From contig NZ_CP076024.1 in NCBI RefSeq assembly GCF_022788635.1, positions 1-64,000 on the forward strand: a DNA stretch of 64,000 nucleotides, read 5' to 3'. The position numbers and the translations under genes are program-made. The stretch's first letter is position 1. Each line of letters opens with the position of its first letter. The stretch is from Methylobacter sp. S3L5C. Its GTDB lineage: Bacteria > Pseudomonadota > Gammaproteobacteria > Methylococcales > Methylomonadaceae. This document shows, piece by piece, positions 54,650-64,000 of the stretch. The notes beneath the pieces are model-generated. The model ran no database searches. It was given only the letters and a program-made list of their open reading frames with translations, and was not told the origin of the DNA.

Positions 54650-55507
54650 ATGAAAAAACTGCTATTCCAGTTCGATACAGACACTCATCCATCAGTTTTT
54701 GATACGGTAGTTGGCTATGATGGCGGGGCAGATCATGTTATCGGCCATGGCAGTTTGATGCCGGAAAATGTCACGGCTCTGGTAGAGGGTGCCATGTTTA
54801 CACGCTCTCCTAAAGATAAAAAAAATACCGCTATTTTTGTTGGCGGCAGCAATATGCTTGCCGGCCAGGAATTATTTACTGCCGTACAAAACTGCTTTTT
54901 CCCCGGCTTTCAAGTCTCTGTCATGCTGGATAGTAACGGCAGTAATACGACCGCTGCAGCCGCTGTTGCCAAACTGGCATCCAGCGGCGTACTCGCAGGC
55001 AAAAATGCCGTAGTATTAGCAGGCACCGGCCCGGTAGGCCAGCGTGCAGCAGCAATGCTGGCCCAAGAAGGTGCCAACGTCTCATTGACTGCCCGTAAAA
55101 TGAGCCGTGCCGTAGAAGCCTGCAATAATATGAGGCTGCGTTTTGGCGTTGACATCACCCCTATTGAAGCATTTGATAATGATGCCAGAGCCAGAGCAAT
55201 CGAAAATGCCACCATTATTTTGGCAACCGGAGCCGCAGGTGTTGAGCTACTCACGGCTGACCAATGGCAATATAACAGCAATATTGAAATGATAGCCGAT
55301 GCCAATGCTACGCCACCTCTGGGCATTGGCGGCACCGACATGATGGATAAAGGCAACCTGCGCCATGGCAAGATAATCTGGGGCGCAATTGGCTTTGGCG
55401 CATTAAAGCTGGCGTTACACCGCGCCTGTATTGCCAAATTATTTACAGACAACAAGCTGGTTCTTGATGCCGAAAACATCTTTGCCTTAGCCAAAGAAAT
55501 GGCTTAA
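54650..55507 (+). CDS. mtdA: NADP-dependent methylene-H4F/H4MPT dehydrogenase MtdA
   Basis: The 285-residue enzyme oxidises or forms methylene-tetrahydrofolate (and methylene-tetrahydromethanopterin) with NADP. The N terminus 'LLFQFDTDTHPSVFDTVVGY' with 'DGGADH', 'MLDSNGSNTTAAAAVAKL' and the NADP fold 'VVLAGTGPVGQRAAAML' closely follow Methylobacterium MtdA. ATG 54650 after GGATAAG is chosen over an upstream in-frame 54566. It heads mtdA-gck-glyA, linking C1-tetrahydrofolate pools to the serine cycle. Confidence 0.95.
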   Translation: MKKLLFQFDTDTHPSVFDTVVGYDGGADHVIGHGSLMPENVTALVEGAMFTRSPKDKKNTAIFVGGSNMLAGQELFTAVQNCFFPGFQVSVMLDSNGSNTTAAAAVAKLASSGVLAGKNAVVLAGTGPVGQRAAAMLAQEGANVSLTARKMSRAVEACNNMRLRFGVDITPIEAFDNDARARAIENATIILATGAAGVELLTADQWQYNSNIEMIADANATPPLGIGGTDMMDKGNLRHGKIIWGAIGFGALKLALHRACIAKLFTDNKLVLDAENIFALAKEMA

Positions 55508-56920
55508 TTGAAACCTTTATCAATAAACCATTCGGCAAGCCCGACAAACTTGTCCTCAAGAAAAGATGCTGTCAGTATTTTTAAGGCAGGCATCGCTGCG
55601 GCTGACCCCTATCAAGCCGTTAAAAACTGTTTGTTTGCTAACGATGTACAGCTGGAAATCTTGCTGGGCTTGAATGACCTTACCCAAAAACGTACCGGCA
55701 ACTGGTCAAAAGTCCATCTTATCGCTTTTGGCAAAGCCGCTTGCGCCATGGCAAAAGCGGCCAGGGAAATTATCCCTGCGCAGTTACTGGCCGGTACCGG
55801 CATTGCCGTTACCAATTATGAAAACGTCACCTTAATTGATGCTATCGAAGTAATCGGCGCTGCGCATCCGCTGCCTGATGAAGCCGGCCTTATTGCTGCC
55901 CAAAAATGTGCTGAACAAATCAGTCACGCAGAAATAAACGAACTCGTTTTGGTCTTGGTCAGTGGTGGCGGCTCAGCTTTAATTCCCTATCCTGTCAACA
56001 CAATTTCGCTGGCAGAAAAGATTGCCACCACCGATTTACTACTTGCCAGTGGCTCGACCATTAACGAAATTAATTGTGTACGTAAACACTTATCACAATT
56101 AAAAGGCGGTGGACTGGCCAAACTGGCTGTACCTGCCGACTTACACGCATTTATTTTATCGGATGTCTTGGGTGACGACTTAAGTGCCATTGCCAGCGGA
56201 CCAACGGTCCCTGACCCCAGCACGTTTAGCGATGCCATTGCCGTTTTTATAAACAAAGGTATTTGGAACAAAGTTCCTGTTCGCGTTCAACAGTATCTGG
56301 AACAAGGCAATCGGGGTAACGTACCGGAAACACCAAAACCTGGCGATAATATTTTTAAAAATACCAACCATACCTTGGTAGGCAGTAATTCAATCAGCCT
56401 CAAGGCAACGCTTAAAACTGCGCAAAAGTTAGGTTACGAAACCCGACTATACGATGCGCATCTTTGTGGCGAAGCAAGACAAACGGCTGAAAAATGGGTA
56501 CGTTACGCAAAAAATTTAATCGACAACGGCATCGATAAACCGCTTGCCTTGTTGGCAGGTGGCGAAACTACTGTTACATTAAAAGGCACTGGATGCGGTG
56601 GCCGTAATCAGGAAATGGTACTGGCTTTTGCACTTGCGGCAGAGCAATACGACTTAACAGGCAACTGGACATTTCTTAGCGGCGGCACCGATGGTCGTGA
56701 TGGCCCGACAGATGCGGCCGGCGGCATCGCTGACCAAAACTCCATAAAGCGCATGCGCTACGCAGACATAGATCCACTTGCCATGCTGGACAATAATGAT
56801 TCATATACTGCATTAAAAAGCTCACAGGATTTATTGATTACCGGCGCAACCGGAACCAACGTAGCTGACTTGCAAGTATTACTTATCACCCCTAATTCTT
56901 ATACAAACACCCACGCTTAA
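55508..56920 (+). CDS. gck: Glycerate 2-kinase (MOFRL family)
   Basis: The 470-residue kinase phosphorylates glycerate, giving 2-phosphoglycerate for the serine cycle. Family features: an N-terminal 'IAFGKAACAMAKAA', 'LVSGGGSALIPYP', 'NCVRKHLSQLKGGGLAK', and the C-terminal MOFRL domain with 'LAGGETTVTLKGTGCGGRNQ' and 'SGGTDGRDGPTDAAGG'. It appears to start with TTG directly after the mtdA stop; no in-frame ATG is near. It is about 30 residues longer at the N terminus than needed, so an alternative start within the first 30 codons is possible. Confidence 0.93.
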   Translation: MKPLSINHSASPTNLSSRKDAVSIFKAGIAAADPYQAVKNCLFANDVQLEILLGLNDLTQKRTGNWSKVHLIAFGKAACAMAKAAREIIPAQLLAGTGIAVTNYENVTLIDAIEVIGAAHPLPDEAGLIAAQKCAEQISHAEINELVLVLVSGGGSALIPYPVNTISLAEKIATTDLLLASGSTINEINCVRKHLSQLKGGGLAKLAVPADLHAFILSDVLGDDLSAIASGPTVPDPSTFSDAIAVFINKGIWNKVPVRVQQYLEQGNRGNVPETPKPGDNIFKNTNHTLVGSNSISLKATLKTAQKLGYETRLYDAHLCGEARQTAEKWVRYAKNLIDNGIDKPLALLAGGETTVTLKGTGCGGRNQEMVLAFALAAEQYDLTGNWTFLSGGTDGRDGPTDAAGGIADQNSIKRMRYADIDPLAMLDNNDSYTALKSSQDLLITGATGTNVADLQVLLITPNSYTNTHA

Positions 56921-56932
56921 TCAGGAGCTACC

Positions 56933-58186
56933 ATGTTTAAAAAATCTATGTCCATAGCCGGTTTTGATGATGATCTGTTCAATGCGATGGAAGAAGAACG
57001 TAACCGTCAGGAAGATCACATAGAGTTGATCGCCTCGGAAAATTACGCCAGCCCACGAGTGATGGAAGCACAAGGCTCACAGTTAACCAATAAATATGCT
57101 GAAGGCTATCCCGGCAAACGTTATTATGGTGGCTGTGAATTTGTTGATAAAGTCGAGCAACTCGCTATCGACCGCGCCAAAGCCTTATTTGGTGCAGATT
57201 ATGCCAACGTACAGGCACACTCAGGCTCTCAGGCCAACATGGCCGTATTTATGGCATTGATTCAACCGGGCGACACGATCATGGGCTTAAGTCTAGCTGA
57301 CGGTGGTCACCTGACACACGGTGCCAAACCTAATTTCTCCGGCAAAATTTATAATGCCATTCAATACGGATTGAACCCTGAAACCGGTGAAATCAACTAT
57401 GAACAAGTTGAAGCTTTGGCACTGGAACACAAACCAAAAATGATTATTGCGGGCTTTTCCGCTTACTCACGCATTTGGGATTGGCAACGCTTCCGTGACA
57501 TTGCCGATAAAGTGGGCGCTTATTTTGTCGTTGATATGGCGCACATCGCCGGTTTGGTTGCTGCGGGTTTATATCCTAATCCGGTGCCTTTTGCCGATGT
57601 TGTTACCAGTACGACGCACAAATCCTTACGCGGCCCTCGTGGCGGCCTTATCTTATGCAAGAGCAATCCTGAAATCGAGAAAAAAATCGATTCCAATATT
57701 TTCCCGGGCATACAAGGTGGACCGGCCATGCACATTATTGCTGCGAAAGCGGTTGCCTTTAAAGAAGCCATGCAACCCGAATTTCGCATTTATCAGCAAC
57801 AAGTGATTAAAAACGCTCAGGCAATGGCCGGCGTTTTTATCAAGCGTGGGTTTGATGTCGTTTCAGGCGGCACCGATAATCATTTGATGCTGGTTTCTCT
57901 TATTCCCAAAGGCATCACCGGAAAAGCCGCAGATGCAGCACTCGGCAAAGCGCATATCACCGTCAATAAAAATGCCGTACCTAACGACCCACAATCGCCT
58001 TTTGTCACCAGTGGTATTCGTGTCGGTACACCAGCCCCAACCACACGCGGCTTTAAAGAATCCGAAATGATCGAAATTGCCAACATGATGTGTGACGTCA
58101 TGGAAAACATCGATGACGAAAACGTCAGTGCCGCAGTACGGGAAAAAGTCAGTAATCTTTGCGCAAGGTTTCCGGTTTATAGTTGA
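56933..58186 (+). CDS. glyA: Serine hydroxymethyltransferase
   Basis: The 417-residue PLP enzyme makes serine from glycine and methylene-tetrahydrofolate, the C1 entry of the serine cycle. Motifs: '[20 protein letters not shown]', '[14 protein letters not shown]', and the PLP lysine in '[17 protein letters not shown]'. A strong AATCAGGAGC precedes the ATG, 12 bp after gck. Confidence 0.97.
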   Translation: MFKKSMSIAGFDDDLFNAMEEERNRQEDHIELIASENYASPRVMEAQGSQLTNKYAEGYPGKRYYGGCEFVDKVEQLAIDRAKALFGADYANVQAHSGSQANMAVFMALIQPGDTIMGLSLADGGHLTHGAKPNFSGKIYNAIQYGLNPETGEINYEQVEALALEHKPKMIIAGFSAYSRIWDWQRFRDIADKVGAYFVVDMAHIAGLVAAGLYPNPVPFADVVTSTTHKSLRGPRGGLILCKSNPEIEKKIDSNIFPGIQGGPAMHIIAAKAVAFKEAMQPEFRIYQQQVIKNAQAMAGVFIKRGFDVVSGGTDNHLMLVSLIPKGITGKAADAALGKAHITVNKNAVPNDPQSPFVTSGIRVGTPAPTTRGFKESEMIEIANMMCDVMENIDDENVSAAVREKVSNLCARFPVYS

Positions 58187-58254
58187 GTGAGTTAGAAGGA
58201 TGCTGGGAATCCTTTACGCGCTTTGAGTGTAATCAAAATTGAAAGTATAAAGAA

Positions 58255-58671
58255 ATGAATAAATCGGATTTAGAAAAGCTAGTTGAGATCAGACTATTAG
58301 AGGCTGAAACTCTACTAAAGTCTGGAAACTTTCAGGGAGCATATTATTTGGTAGGCTATTCACTTGAATGCGCTCTGAAAGCTTGCATTGCAAAGCAGGT
58401 AAACCAATATGATTTCCCGAATAAACAATTAGCTAATCAAAGTCATACCCACAATTTAACAGAGCTGCTTGGAGTTGCAGGGCTTAAACAGAAATTATCT
58501 GAAAAGGAAAAAGAAGATACTGATTTTGGTATAAACTGGGCCGTAGCAAAAGACTGGTCGGAATCATCAAGATATGAATGCAATATCGAAGAAACAAGAG
58601 CACGTGATCTTATCAATGCAGTAACAGAAATAAATTCAGGAATATTGGCATGGCTAAAGACGTATTGGTAA
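58255..58671 (+). CDS. HEPN-domain protein
   Basis: The 138-residue all-helical protein carries the HEPN pattern 'AEAETLL' (as 'LLEAETLLKSGNFQGAYYLV') and 'GYSLECALKACIAKQ', with a C-terminal 'SSRYECNIEETRARDLINAV'. Many HEPN proteins are RNase toxins or defence partners, but the R-x4-6-H catalytic motif is not visible here, so RNase activity is doubtful. It overlaps the next gene by 22 nt. AT-rich relative to the flanking C1 genes, it looks like an inserted cassette between glyA and ftfL. Confidence 0.8.
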   Translation: MNKSDLEKLVEIRLLEAETLLKSGNFQGAYYLVGYSLECALKACIAKQVNQYDFPNKQLANQSHTHNLTELLGVAGLKQKLSEKEKEDTDFGINWAVAKDWSESSRYECNIEETRARDLINAVTEINSGILAWLKTYW

Positions 58672-59057
58672 CAGAAACCCTTTCGGAGCAAATGATCAAA
58701 GCTGGCGCCAAATTGATAGAACGGCTCGATGCTGCTAATGCAGAAATAAAAAGCGCATTTTGGCTATTTTTATCTGAAGAAAAAACATGGAAGCTAGTTC
58801 TCGCATCACCGCTTGTTGGTTCTGAAGGCCCGAGAGATTTTTATAAAAAGGTAGTTTCGACTAATCAACTTTCGACAGACGAAGAAGAAACTATCTCTCT
58901 TAATGATGTAGGCGTTGCTAATACAGATAATCAAATAGTTGAATTAATGAAAATTGCTATTAGCACTGATGACGGGATATCTGGAATCAGATTTTCCAGA
59001 AATACGATAAACGGAATGTTCATTGAAGATTCATATATATATCGATCCCGATCTTAA
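58650..59057 (+). CDS. Unknown partner of the HEPN gene
   Basis: The 135-residue soluble protein has a helical N terminus ('SEQMIKAGAKLIERLDAANA') followed by 'SAFWLFLSEEKTWKLVLASP' and a mixed C-terminal part. I do not recognise the family. It is not a nucleotidyltransferase (no GSxxxG-DxD pattern), so this is not a classical HEPN-MNT pair. The 22-nt overlap indicates co-translation with the HEPN protein. Confidence 0.65.
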   Translation: MAKDVLVTETLSEQMIKAGAKLIERLDAANAEIKSAFWLFLSEEKTWKLVLASPLVGSEGPRDFYKKVVSTNQLSTDEEETISLNDVGVANTDNQIVELMKIAISTDDGISGIRFSRNTINGMFIEDSYIYRSRS

Positions 59058-59224
59058 CAAATAAATTCAGCCGGTGCCGCTATTGCATAGGTTAATTTAA
59101 GCGTCAGTTCGGAGATACACTGCTCAAAGTTAATCCTATTTCGTTGATTTTTTTGATTATACGACAGATACCGGAATTACCTAAAAAACGGGTCTTATCT
59201 GAAGGCTTGTTATTTTTTAGTGCG

Positions 59225-59251
59225 GTTGGGTTAGCTAAACCATAACCCAAC
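59225..59251. repeat. REP-like hairpin GTTGGGTTA...TAACCCAAC
   Basis: Perfect 9-bp arms around a 9-nt loop (GCTAAACCA). The type is commonly dispersed in proteobacterial intergenic regions. Confidence 0.7.
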
Positions 59252-59285
59252 ACATCGAAGAAATAAATTTAATGACAAAACTACC

Positions 59286-59537
59286 ATGAAAGTTCAACGC
59301 ACTATTCAAACCGTAGACACACATCACCTGGTCATCGAAGTACCTGCATGATTTGTTCATCAATAGTTAGAAATTCTGGTGATTACTCGGGATGAAATCG
59401 GGGAGAAACCCTCTCGAAAACGTCGCATACCGCCCCCCAATTTGCTAGAAGAATTAGGTAATGTCATGCCCTCTATTTCAGCAAACGATTGGGGGACAAA
59501 ACAAATGATTATTCTAAATATACATAATGCCCATTGA
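59286..59537 (+). pseudogene. Decayed antitoxin followed by PIN-toxin start
   Basis: ATG 59286 reads 'MKVQRTIQTVDTHHLVIEVP' and Ala, then TGA; the same frame continues 'FVHQ', TAG, 'LEILVITRDEIGEKPSRKRR', ending '...ISANDWGTKQ'. This is the layout of small antitoxins paired with PIN toxins. At 59505 'MIILNIHNAH' followed by TGA resembles a truncated PIN-domain start (MIILDTHIW). Two stops in the antitoxin and loss of nearly all of the toxin make it a pseudogene pair. Confidence 0.6.
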
Positions 59538-59663
59538 CCTAGATTTAATATCGAAACTCTTCTGCATACAGTAAATCACATGAACGATTGATTAGGCACC
59601 AATTGCTATAACGCAATAAATTTGCTTACTTAAATAATTACAATTTATTAACTCAGGATAATC

Positions 59664-61337
59664 ATGTCCGATATAGAAATAGCGCAACAAGCCAAAATGC
59701 AACCCATCATCGGTTTGGCAAAAGAACAGTATGGCATAGAAGCCGAACACCTTGACCCCTTCGGTCATTACAAAGCTAAAATATCGCTGGAATATATCAA
59801 TAGCCTGACCGACAAAAAAGACGGTAAACTGATTCTGGTGACAGCCATTAGTCCGACTCCTGCGGGAGAAGGCAAAACTACGACCACAGTTGGCTTGGGC
59901 GATGCCATGAACCGGCTGGATAAAAAAACCATCATCTGTCTGCGCGAACCTTCTTTAGGTCCCTGCTTTGGTGTAAAAGGCGGCGCTGCCGGCGGCGGTT
60001 ACTCTCAAGTTGTACCCATGGAAGACATCAACCTGCATTTTACCGGAGACTTTCATGCCGTCGGCGTAGCACACAATCTGCTGTCTGCATTGATAGATAA
60101 TCACATCAATCACGGTAACGTTCTGGATATAGACCCCCGACGCATCCAGTGGAAGCGGGTTGTTGACATGAATGACCGCGCCTTGCGTCACATCGTTGTT
60201 GGTATGGGTGGCCCTGCAAACGGTTACTTGCGTGAAGACGGTTACGATATCGTCGTCGCTTCTGAAGTTATGGCAATTCTTTGCCTGGCAACTGATCGTG
60301 CCGACCTTAAGGAACGCTTGGGTCGCATCGTCATCGGTTACAAATCAGACAGAGTAACACCCGTTTATGCACGCGATTTAAATGCCCAAGGTGCCATGGC
60401 CGCTTTATTAAAAGATGCTATCAAACCCAATCTGGTACAAACACTTGAAAACAATATCGCTATTATTCATGGCGGGCCGTTTGCCAATATTGCGCACGGT
60501 TGCAACACGGTAACAGCAACCAAAACCGCGTTAAAACTGGCGGATTATGTCGTCACTGAAGCCGGTTTTGGAGCTGATTTGGGCGCTGAAAAATTTATTG
60601 ATATTAAATGTCGTATGTCAGGATTAAAGCCCTCGGCAGTGGTTTTGGTTGCGACTATCAGGGCACTTAAATTTCATGGCAACGTGGCTAAAGAAGACTT
60701 AAACACCGAAAATCTGGCGGCAATCGAACAAGGTTTTGTTAATCTTGAACGTCATTACCATAACATTACCCAACATTACGGCTTGCCTTGTGTGGTCTGC
60801 ATTAACCACTTCACTTTTGATACCGATGCTGAAATTGCTTTACTGCAACAAAAATGTGCCGACTTGGGCGCTACCTGCATTGTTTCAAAACATTGGGCAA
60901 CCGGTAGTGCAGGTGCAGAAACATTGGCACAAGCGGTTATTGATATTGTTGACAACCGAGAACCTGGATTTACTTACGTCTATGATGAAAATCTCGACTT
61001 ATGGGAAAAAATTGAAACCATTGCTACCAAGCTATACGGTGCAACTGGCGTTACGGCCAATGCCAAAGTAAAAACCCAACTTGCCGAATGGAATAATGAT
61101 TACGGAAAGTTTCCGATCTGCATGGCAAAAACGCAAATGTCATTTTCAACCAATCCCAATGCCAAAGGTGCTCCCACGGAACATACCCTAGAAATCAGGG
61201 AAGTTAAACTAGCTAACGGTGCCGGCTTTATTGTGGCCATTGCTGGCGACATAATGACCATGCCCGGCTTACCCAAAGTACCTGCCGCAGAAAGAATTGA
61301 TATCGATGATGATGGCAGGATAACCGGCTTGTTTTAG
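59664..61337 (+). CDS. ftfL: Formate-tetrahydrofolate ligase
   Basis: The 557-residue ATP-dependent ligase attaches formate to tetrahydrofolate. P-loop '[18 protein letters not shown]'; '[20 protein letters not shown]' and '[20 protein letters not shown]' are diagnostic. The C-terminal end '[20 protein letters not shown]' is complete. Formate from the FrmA/FghA route can thus re-enter the tetrahydrofolate pool and, through MtdA and GlyA, the serine cycle. CAGGATAATC precedes the ATG. Confidence 0.97.
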   Translation: MSDIEIAQQAKMQPIIGLAKEQYGIEAEHLDPFGHYKAKISLEYINSLTDKKDGKLILVTAISPTPAGEGKTTTTVGLGDAMNRLDKKTIICLREPSLGPCFGVKGGAAGGGYSQVVPMEDINLHFTGDFHAVGVAHNLLSALIDNHINHGNVLDIDPRRIQWKRVVDMNDRALRHIVVGMGGPANGYLREDGYDIVVASEVMAILCLATDRADLKERLGRIVIGYKSDRVTPVYARDLNAQGAMAALLKDAIKPNLVQTLENNIAIIHGGPFANIAHGCNTVTATKTALKLADYVVTEAGFGADLGAEKFIDIKCRMSGLKPSAVVLVATIRALKFHGNVAKEDLNTENLAAIEQGFVNLERHYHNITQHYGLPCVVCINHFTFDTDAEIALLQQKCADLGATCIVSKHWATGSAGAETLAQAVIDIVDNREPGFTYVYDENLDLWEKIETIATKLYGATGVTANAKVKTQLAEWNNDYGKFPICMAKTQMSFSTNPNAKGAPTEHTLEIREVKLANGAGFIVAIAGDIMTMPGLPKVPAAERIDIDDDGRITGLF

Positions 61338-61351
61338 GATTTAATTCCAAC

Positions 61352-61418
61352 GTAGGGGCAATCCTATTATGTGGTTGGCCTTGCGCCAATTGGGTAATGA
61401 CACAGGGATTACCCCTGC
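61352..61418. repeat. Nested hairpin repeat between ftfL and ABC ATPase
   Basis: GTAGGGGCAATCC (61352-61364) pairs with GGGATTACCCCTGC (61405-61418) except for small differences; inside, TTGGC and GCCAA form a smaller hairpin. It may also terminate ftfL transcription. Confidence 0.65.
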
Positions 61419-61451
61419 ATTATGTCCATTTTCTTATGTCAAATTCAGGCT

Positions 61452-63056
61452 ATGACTACTCCACTACTCTCTGTTGAAAACCTTAGTGTTACTTTCAATC
61501 ATCATCAGACAGTTGTTGATGACATCAGCTTTGTTATCTACCCAGGCGAAACTTTTGCCTTGGTCGGCGAATCAGGCTCCGGCAAATCCATCACGGCCTT
61601 GTCCGTGCTGAGATTAATGCCCAACAATGCCAAGATCAAAGCCCATGCTATCAACTTGCAAGGCGATAACTTGATAAAACGGGCAGAATTTGAGCTCTGT
61701 AAAATTCGTGGCAGACGTATCGGTTTGATTTTTCAAGACCCCATGTCCTCACTAAATCCGGTGATGACTATTGGCAGTCAAATCGAAGAAGTGTTAAACA
61801 TCCATTTCTCTTTGCCCAAAAAAGCCGTTAAACAACTGGTACTACAATTATTGCAGCAGGTTGAAATACCCGAACCCGAACAGCGACTTAAAGACTATCC
61901 GCATCAACTTTCGGGCGGCCAAAGACAACGGGTGATGATTGCCATCGCCTTGGCGGGGCAACCGGATTTATTAATTGCCGATGAACCCACGACCTCTCTG
62001 GATGTGACCATTCAGGCGCAAATATTGGCGTTGCTAAAAACCATACAGCAACAAACCGGCATGGCCTTGTGGTTAATTAGCCATGATTTGGCTTTGATAT
62101 CAACCATGGCAGACCGCGTTGCCGTGATGCAGCAAGGTAAAATTGTCGAAACCGGATTAACCAAAATCCTTTTCAATCAACCCCAACATCCCTATACCCG
62201 CAAACTACTCAAAGCTTTGCCCTCCATGCAAAGCTGTTTAACTAATACACCTAAGGAAAAACCGCCCTTATTACAGGTTAACAACTTTTATTGTTACTAC
62301 CCGATCAGGAAAGGTCTTTTTAAACGCATAGTTGATCATGTACGTGCAGTCGATGGCGTGAGCTTTAATATCCAGCAAGGTAAAACACTGGCTTTGGTCG
62401 GTGAATCAGGTTGCGGTAAAACCACGCTGGGCAAAAGCTTGTTAAATCTGATCCTTGACGGCAGTGGCGAGGTTATTCTCAATGGCATTAATCTTAATAA
62501 ACTGACCGGCGAAACATTAAGACAGCAACGCGCCAATATCCAGATCGTTTTTCAGGATCCATTTTCTTCAATGAACCCGAGAATGCTGGTTGGCGATATT
62601 ATCGCCGAAGGCCTCCGGGCATTACATCCTGAAATTAGCGCTGCCGAACGCAAAGCCAGCGTCGCACAATTATTGCAACAAGTTGATTTACCGACTGATT
62701 CCGCTTTACGTTATCCGCATGAATTTTCTGGTGGTCAGCGACAACGAATATGCATAGCCCGTGCTCTGGCAGTGAATCCCAAGCTGATCATCTGCGATGA
62801 ACCGACCAGCGCACTGGATGTGTCCGTGCAAGCGCAAATCATTCAATTACTCAAGACCTTGCAAGAAGAAAAAGGCTTAAGTTATTTATTTATCACCCAT
62901 GATCTTGCCGTGGTTGCAGAAATAGCCGATGAAATTGCCGTTATGTATCAAGGAAAAATTGTTGAATACGGCACTGTACAGCAAGTACTCACACAGCCTG
63001 AACATGCCTATACCAAAAAGCTGTTGGCCGCTGTGCCGATTTTGACTATCGAGTAA
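61452..63056 (+). CDS. ABC transporter, double ATP-binding protein (YejF/GsiA type)
   Basis: The 534-residue protein has two fused ATPase domains of the oligopeptide/nickel family. Domain 1: Walker A 'GESGSGKS', signature '[15 protein letters not shown]', Walker B 'LLIADEP'. Domain 2 (from about 280): 'GESGCGKT', '[15 protein letters not shown]', 'LIICDEP'. Each is followed by the oligopeptide-specific '[12 protein letters not shown]'/'[12 protein letters not shown]'. Such fused proteins power peptide or microcin C-type uptake. No permease or binding-protein gene is adjacent in the window, so the substrate is unknown. The ATG at 61452 is preferred; the frame extends to 61422, where the upstream codons lie against a repeat. 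Confidence 0.92.
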   Translation: MTTPLLSVENLSVTFNHHQTVVDDISFVIYPGETFALVGESGSGKSITALSVLRLMPNNAKIKAHAINLQGDNLIKRAEFELCKIRGRRIGLIFQDPMSSLNPVMTIGSQIEEVLNIHFSLPKKAVKQLVLQLLQQVEIPEPEQRLKDYPHQLSGGQRQRVMIAIALAGQPDLLIADEPTTSLDVTIQAQILALLKTIQQQTGMALWLISHDLALISTMADRVAVMQQGKIVETGLTKILFNQPQHPYTRKLLKALPSMQSCLTNTPKEKPPLLQVNNFYCYYPIRKGLFKRIVDHVRAVDGVSFNIQQGKTLALVGESGCGKTTLGKSLLNLILDGSGEVILNGINLNKLTGETLRQQRANIQIVFQDPFSSMNPRMLVGDIIAEGLRALHPEISAAERKASVAQLLQQVDLPTDSALRYPHEFSGGQRQRICIARALAVNPKLIICDEPTSALDVSVQAQIIQLLKTLQEEKGLSYLFITHDLAVVAEIADEIAVMYQGKIVEYGTVQQVLTQPEHAYTKKLLAAVPILTIE

Positions 63057-63230
63057 CAATCTGACATTGCCAGCATAACAACGTGTTGTAAATACAGCCA
63101 TGAACCAGAAAGACTAAAATAGCGTGAAGTGATAAATAATTATGGCCATAAATTTTTCTGGCAAATCCAATCAGTATTTTGTGTTATCCTAGGCGGCTAA
63201 ATTTCACGTAAAAAATGCACTTATTCCTTT

Positions 63231-63863
63231 ATGCGAACTCGCGTTAAAATTTGCGGCTTTACCCGTGTTGAAGATGCTGTTTATGCCGCTTACTTGGGTG
63301 TCGATGCGATTGGTTTGGTATTTTATCCTCCCAGTCCACGTCATGTTGAAATCGAACAGGCGATTAAAATTGTTAATGCCCTGCCCGCTTTTACCTCGGT
63401 GGTGGCTCTATTCGTCGACGAACAGGAAGCACGAATACGTGAAGTGTTGGCGCAAGTACCGATTGACTGCCTTCAATTTCATGGCGATGAGCCCGCCAAA
63501 GCTTGCAGAATTTATGGCAAGCGGTACATTAAGGCATTAAGAATGAAGGATGGCATCGATATTTCTGCTTTGGCAGAACACTACCATGATGCAGCAGGCT
63601 TGTTACTGGATGCTTTTCATGCCGATGCCAAAGGCGGAACCGGCAATCAATTTGATTGGGCCTTGATTCCAGCGCAATGTAGTTTGCCAATCATACTGGC
63701 TGGTGGTTTGAATGAAACCAATGCCAAACAGGCAGTGCAAACAGTAAAACCTTATGCGCTTGATATCAGTAGCGGCGTAGAAGTAAAAAAAGGTGTTAAA
63801 GACTCGCTTAAAATGGCGGCATTTATAAATCAAGCTAATGAAGGTAACCAAGTAACAGCATGA
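63231..63863 (+). CDS. trpF: Phosphoribosylanthranilate isomerase
   Basis: The 210-residue TIM-barrel enzyme performs the third step of tryptophan synthesis. Motifs: '[20 protein letters not shown]', '[15 protein letters not shown]', '[14 protein letters not shown]' and '[14 protein letters not shown]', with the general base Cys in the first strand. It is coupled to trpB by an ATGA overlap. Confidence 0.97.
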   Translation: MRTRVKICGFTRVEDAVYAAYLGVDAIGLVFYPPSPRHVEIEQAIKIVNALPAFTSVVALFVDEQEARIREVLAQVPIDCLQFHGDEPAKACRIYGKRYIKALRMKDGIDISALAEHYHDAAGLLLDAFHADAKGGTGNQFDWALIPAQCSLPIILAGGLNETNAKQAVQTVKPYALDISSGVEVKKGVKDSLKMAAFINQANEGNQVTA

Positions 63864-64000
63864 CCCAAAAATATAATATGCCCGATGAGCGGGGACATTT
63901 TGGTCCTTACGGTGGAATTTTTGTTGCTGAAACATTAATTCCGCCCATTCAAGAATTGAATGCCGCCTACCAGCAGTATCTAAACGACCCCGAATTTATA
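63860..64000 (+). CDS. trpB: Tryptophan synthase beta subunit, 3' end outside the window
   Basis: Only the first 47 codons are present. The N terminus '[20 protein letters not shown]' is diagnostic for TrpB, which joins indole to serine. It overlaps trpF by 4 nt, the usual trpF-trpB order. Confidence 0.93.
   Translation, partial: MTQKYNMPDERGHFGPYGGIFVAETLIPPIQELNAAYQQYLNDPEFI

Larger units (their letters stand above)
59058..59663. other. Gap upstream of ftfL with repeat and TA debris
   Basis: No intact gene. It contains a GTTGGGTTA hairpin repeat (59225-59251) and a decayed antitoxin/toxin pair (59286-59537). About 125 bp before ftfL are AT-rich and probably hold its promoter, not clearly identified. 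Confidence 0.6.

Overview
The window looks like the chromosome of a gammaproteobacterial methanotroph (order Methylococcales; the genus cannot be fixed from sequence alone). Three things support this. The block lepA-lepB-DUF4845-rnc-era-recO-pdxJ has the gammaproteobacterial order. The flagellar block flhB-flhA-flhF-flhG-fliA-motC-motD resembles that of polarly flagellated gammaproteobacteria. A large cluster encodes serine-cycle and tetrahydrofolate C1 enzymes plus glutathione-dependent formaldehyde oxidation. No CRISPR array, rRNA operon or prophage was seen.

Layout. 1-3106: 3' part of a very long surface-type protein built of SbsA/Big_5 Ig-like repeats, then a small lipoprotein, an acidic unknown protein and tRNA-Arg(TCG). 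4377-10406: a repeat-rich stretch with a divergent flagellin under a textbook sigma-28 promoter, a FliS-like gene, a cluster of nested inverted repeats, an IS4-family element with terminal repeats and an unknown protein. 10407-17451 (minus): flgB-C-D-E-F-G-H-I-J. 17906-28540 (plus): flgA, flgM (own sigma-28 promoter), flhB, flhA, flhF, a degenerate flhG, fliA, motC, motD and a FimV/HubP-like gene. The cluster therefore carries fliA, its anti-sigma factor and two sigma-28 promoters, a self-contained late-gene circuit, together with polarity genes.

28541-31675 is an accessory island: a broken IS4-type transposase, a truncated IS1-type transposase, an intact MazEF-like toxin-antitoxin pair under a twin-palindrome operator, and debris of other toxin-antitoxin genes. 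31676-44450 is mostly housekeeping: periplasmic DNA ligase, lepA to pdxJ, a sigma-54 activator without a sensor domain, a TauE/UreH-like membrane protein preceded by eight copies of a 7-bp repeat, pyrF, a rhodanese gene with an amber codon, an AEC transporter and a CinA-like protein.

44909-61337 is the C1 region. FghA and class III alcohol dehydrogenase take formaldehyde to formate. FtfL, MtdA and GlyA move C1 units on tetrahydrofolate. Sga, a hydroxypyruvate reductase, glycerate kinase, malate dehydrogenase, malate-CoA ligase (MtkAB) and malyl-CoA lyase carry out the serine cycle. PEP carboxylase and enolase are not in the window. A HEPN-protein gene pair and a decayed antitoxin/PIN toxin interrupt the cluster between glyA and ftfL. 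The window ends with an oligopeptide-type ABC ATPase, trpF and the start of trpB.
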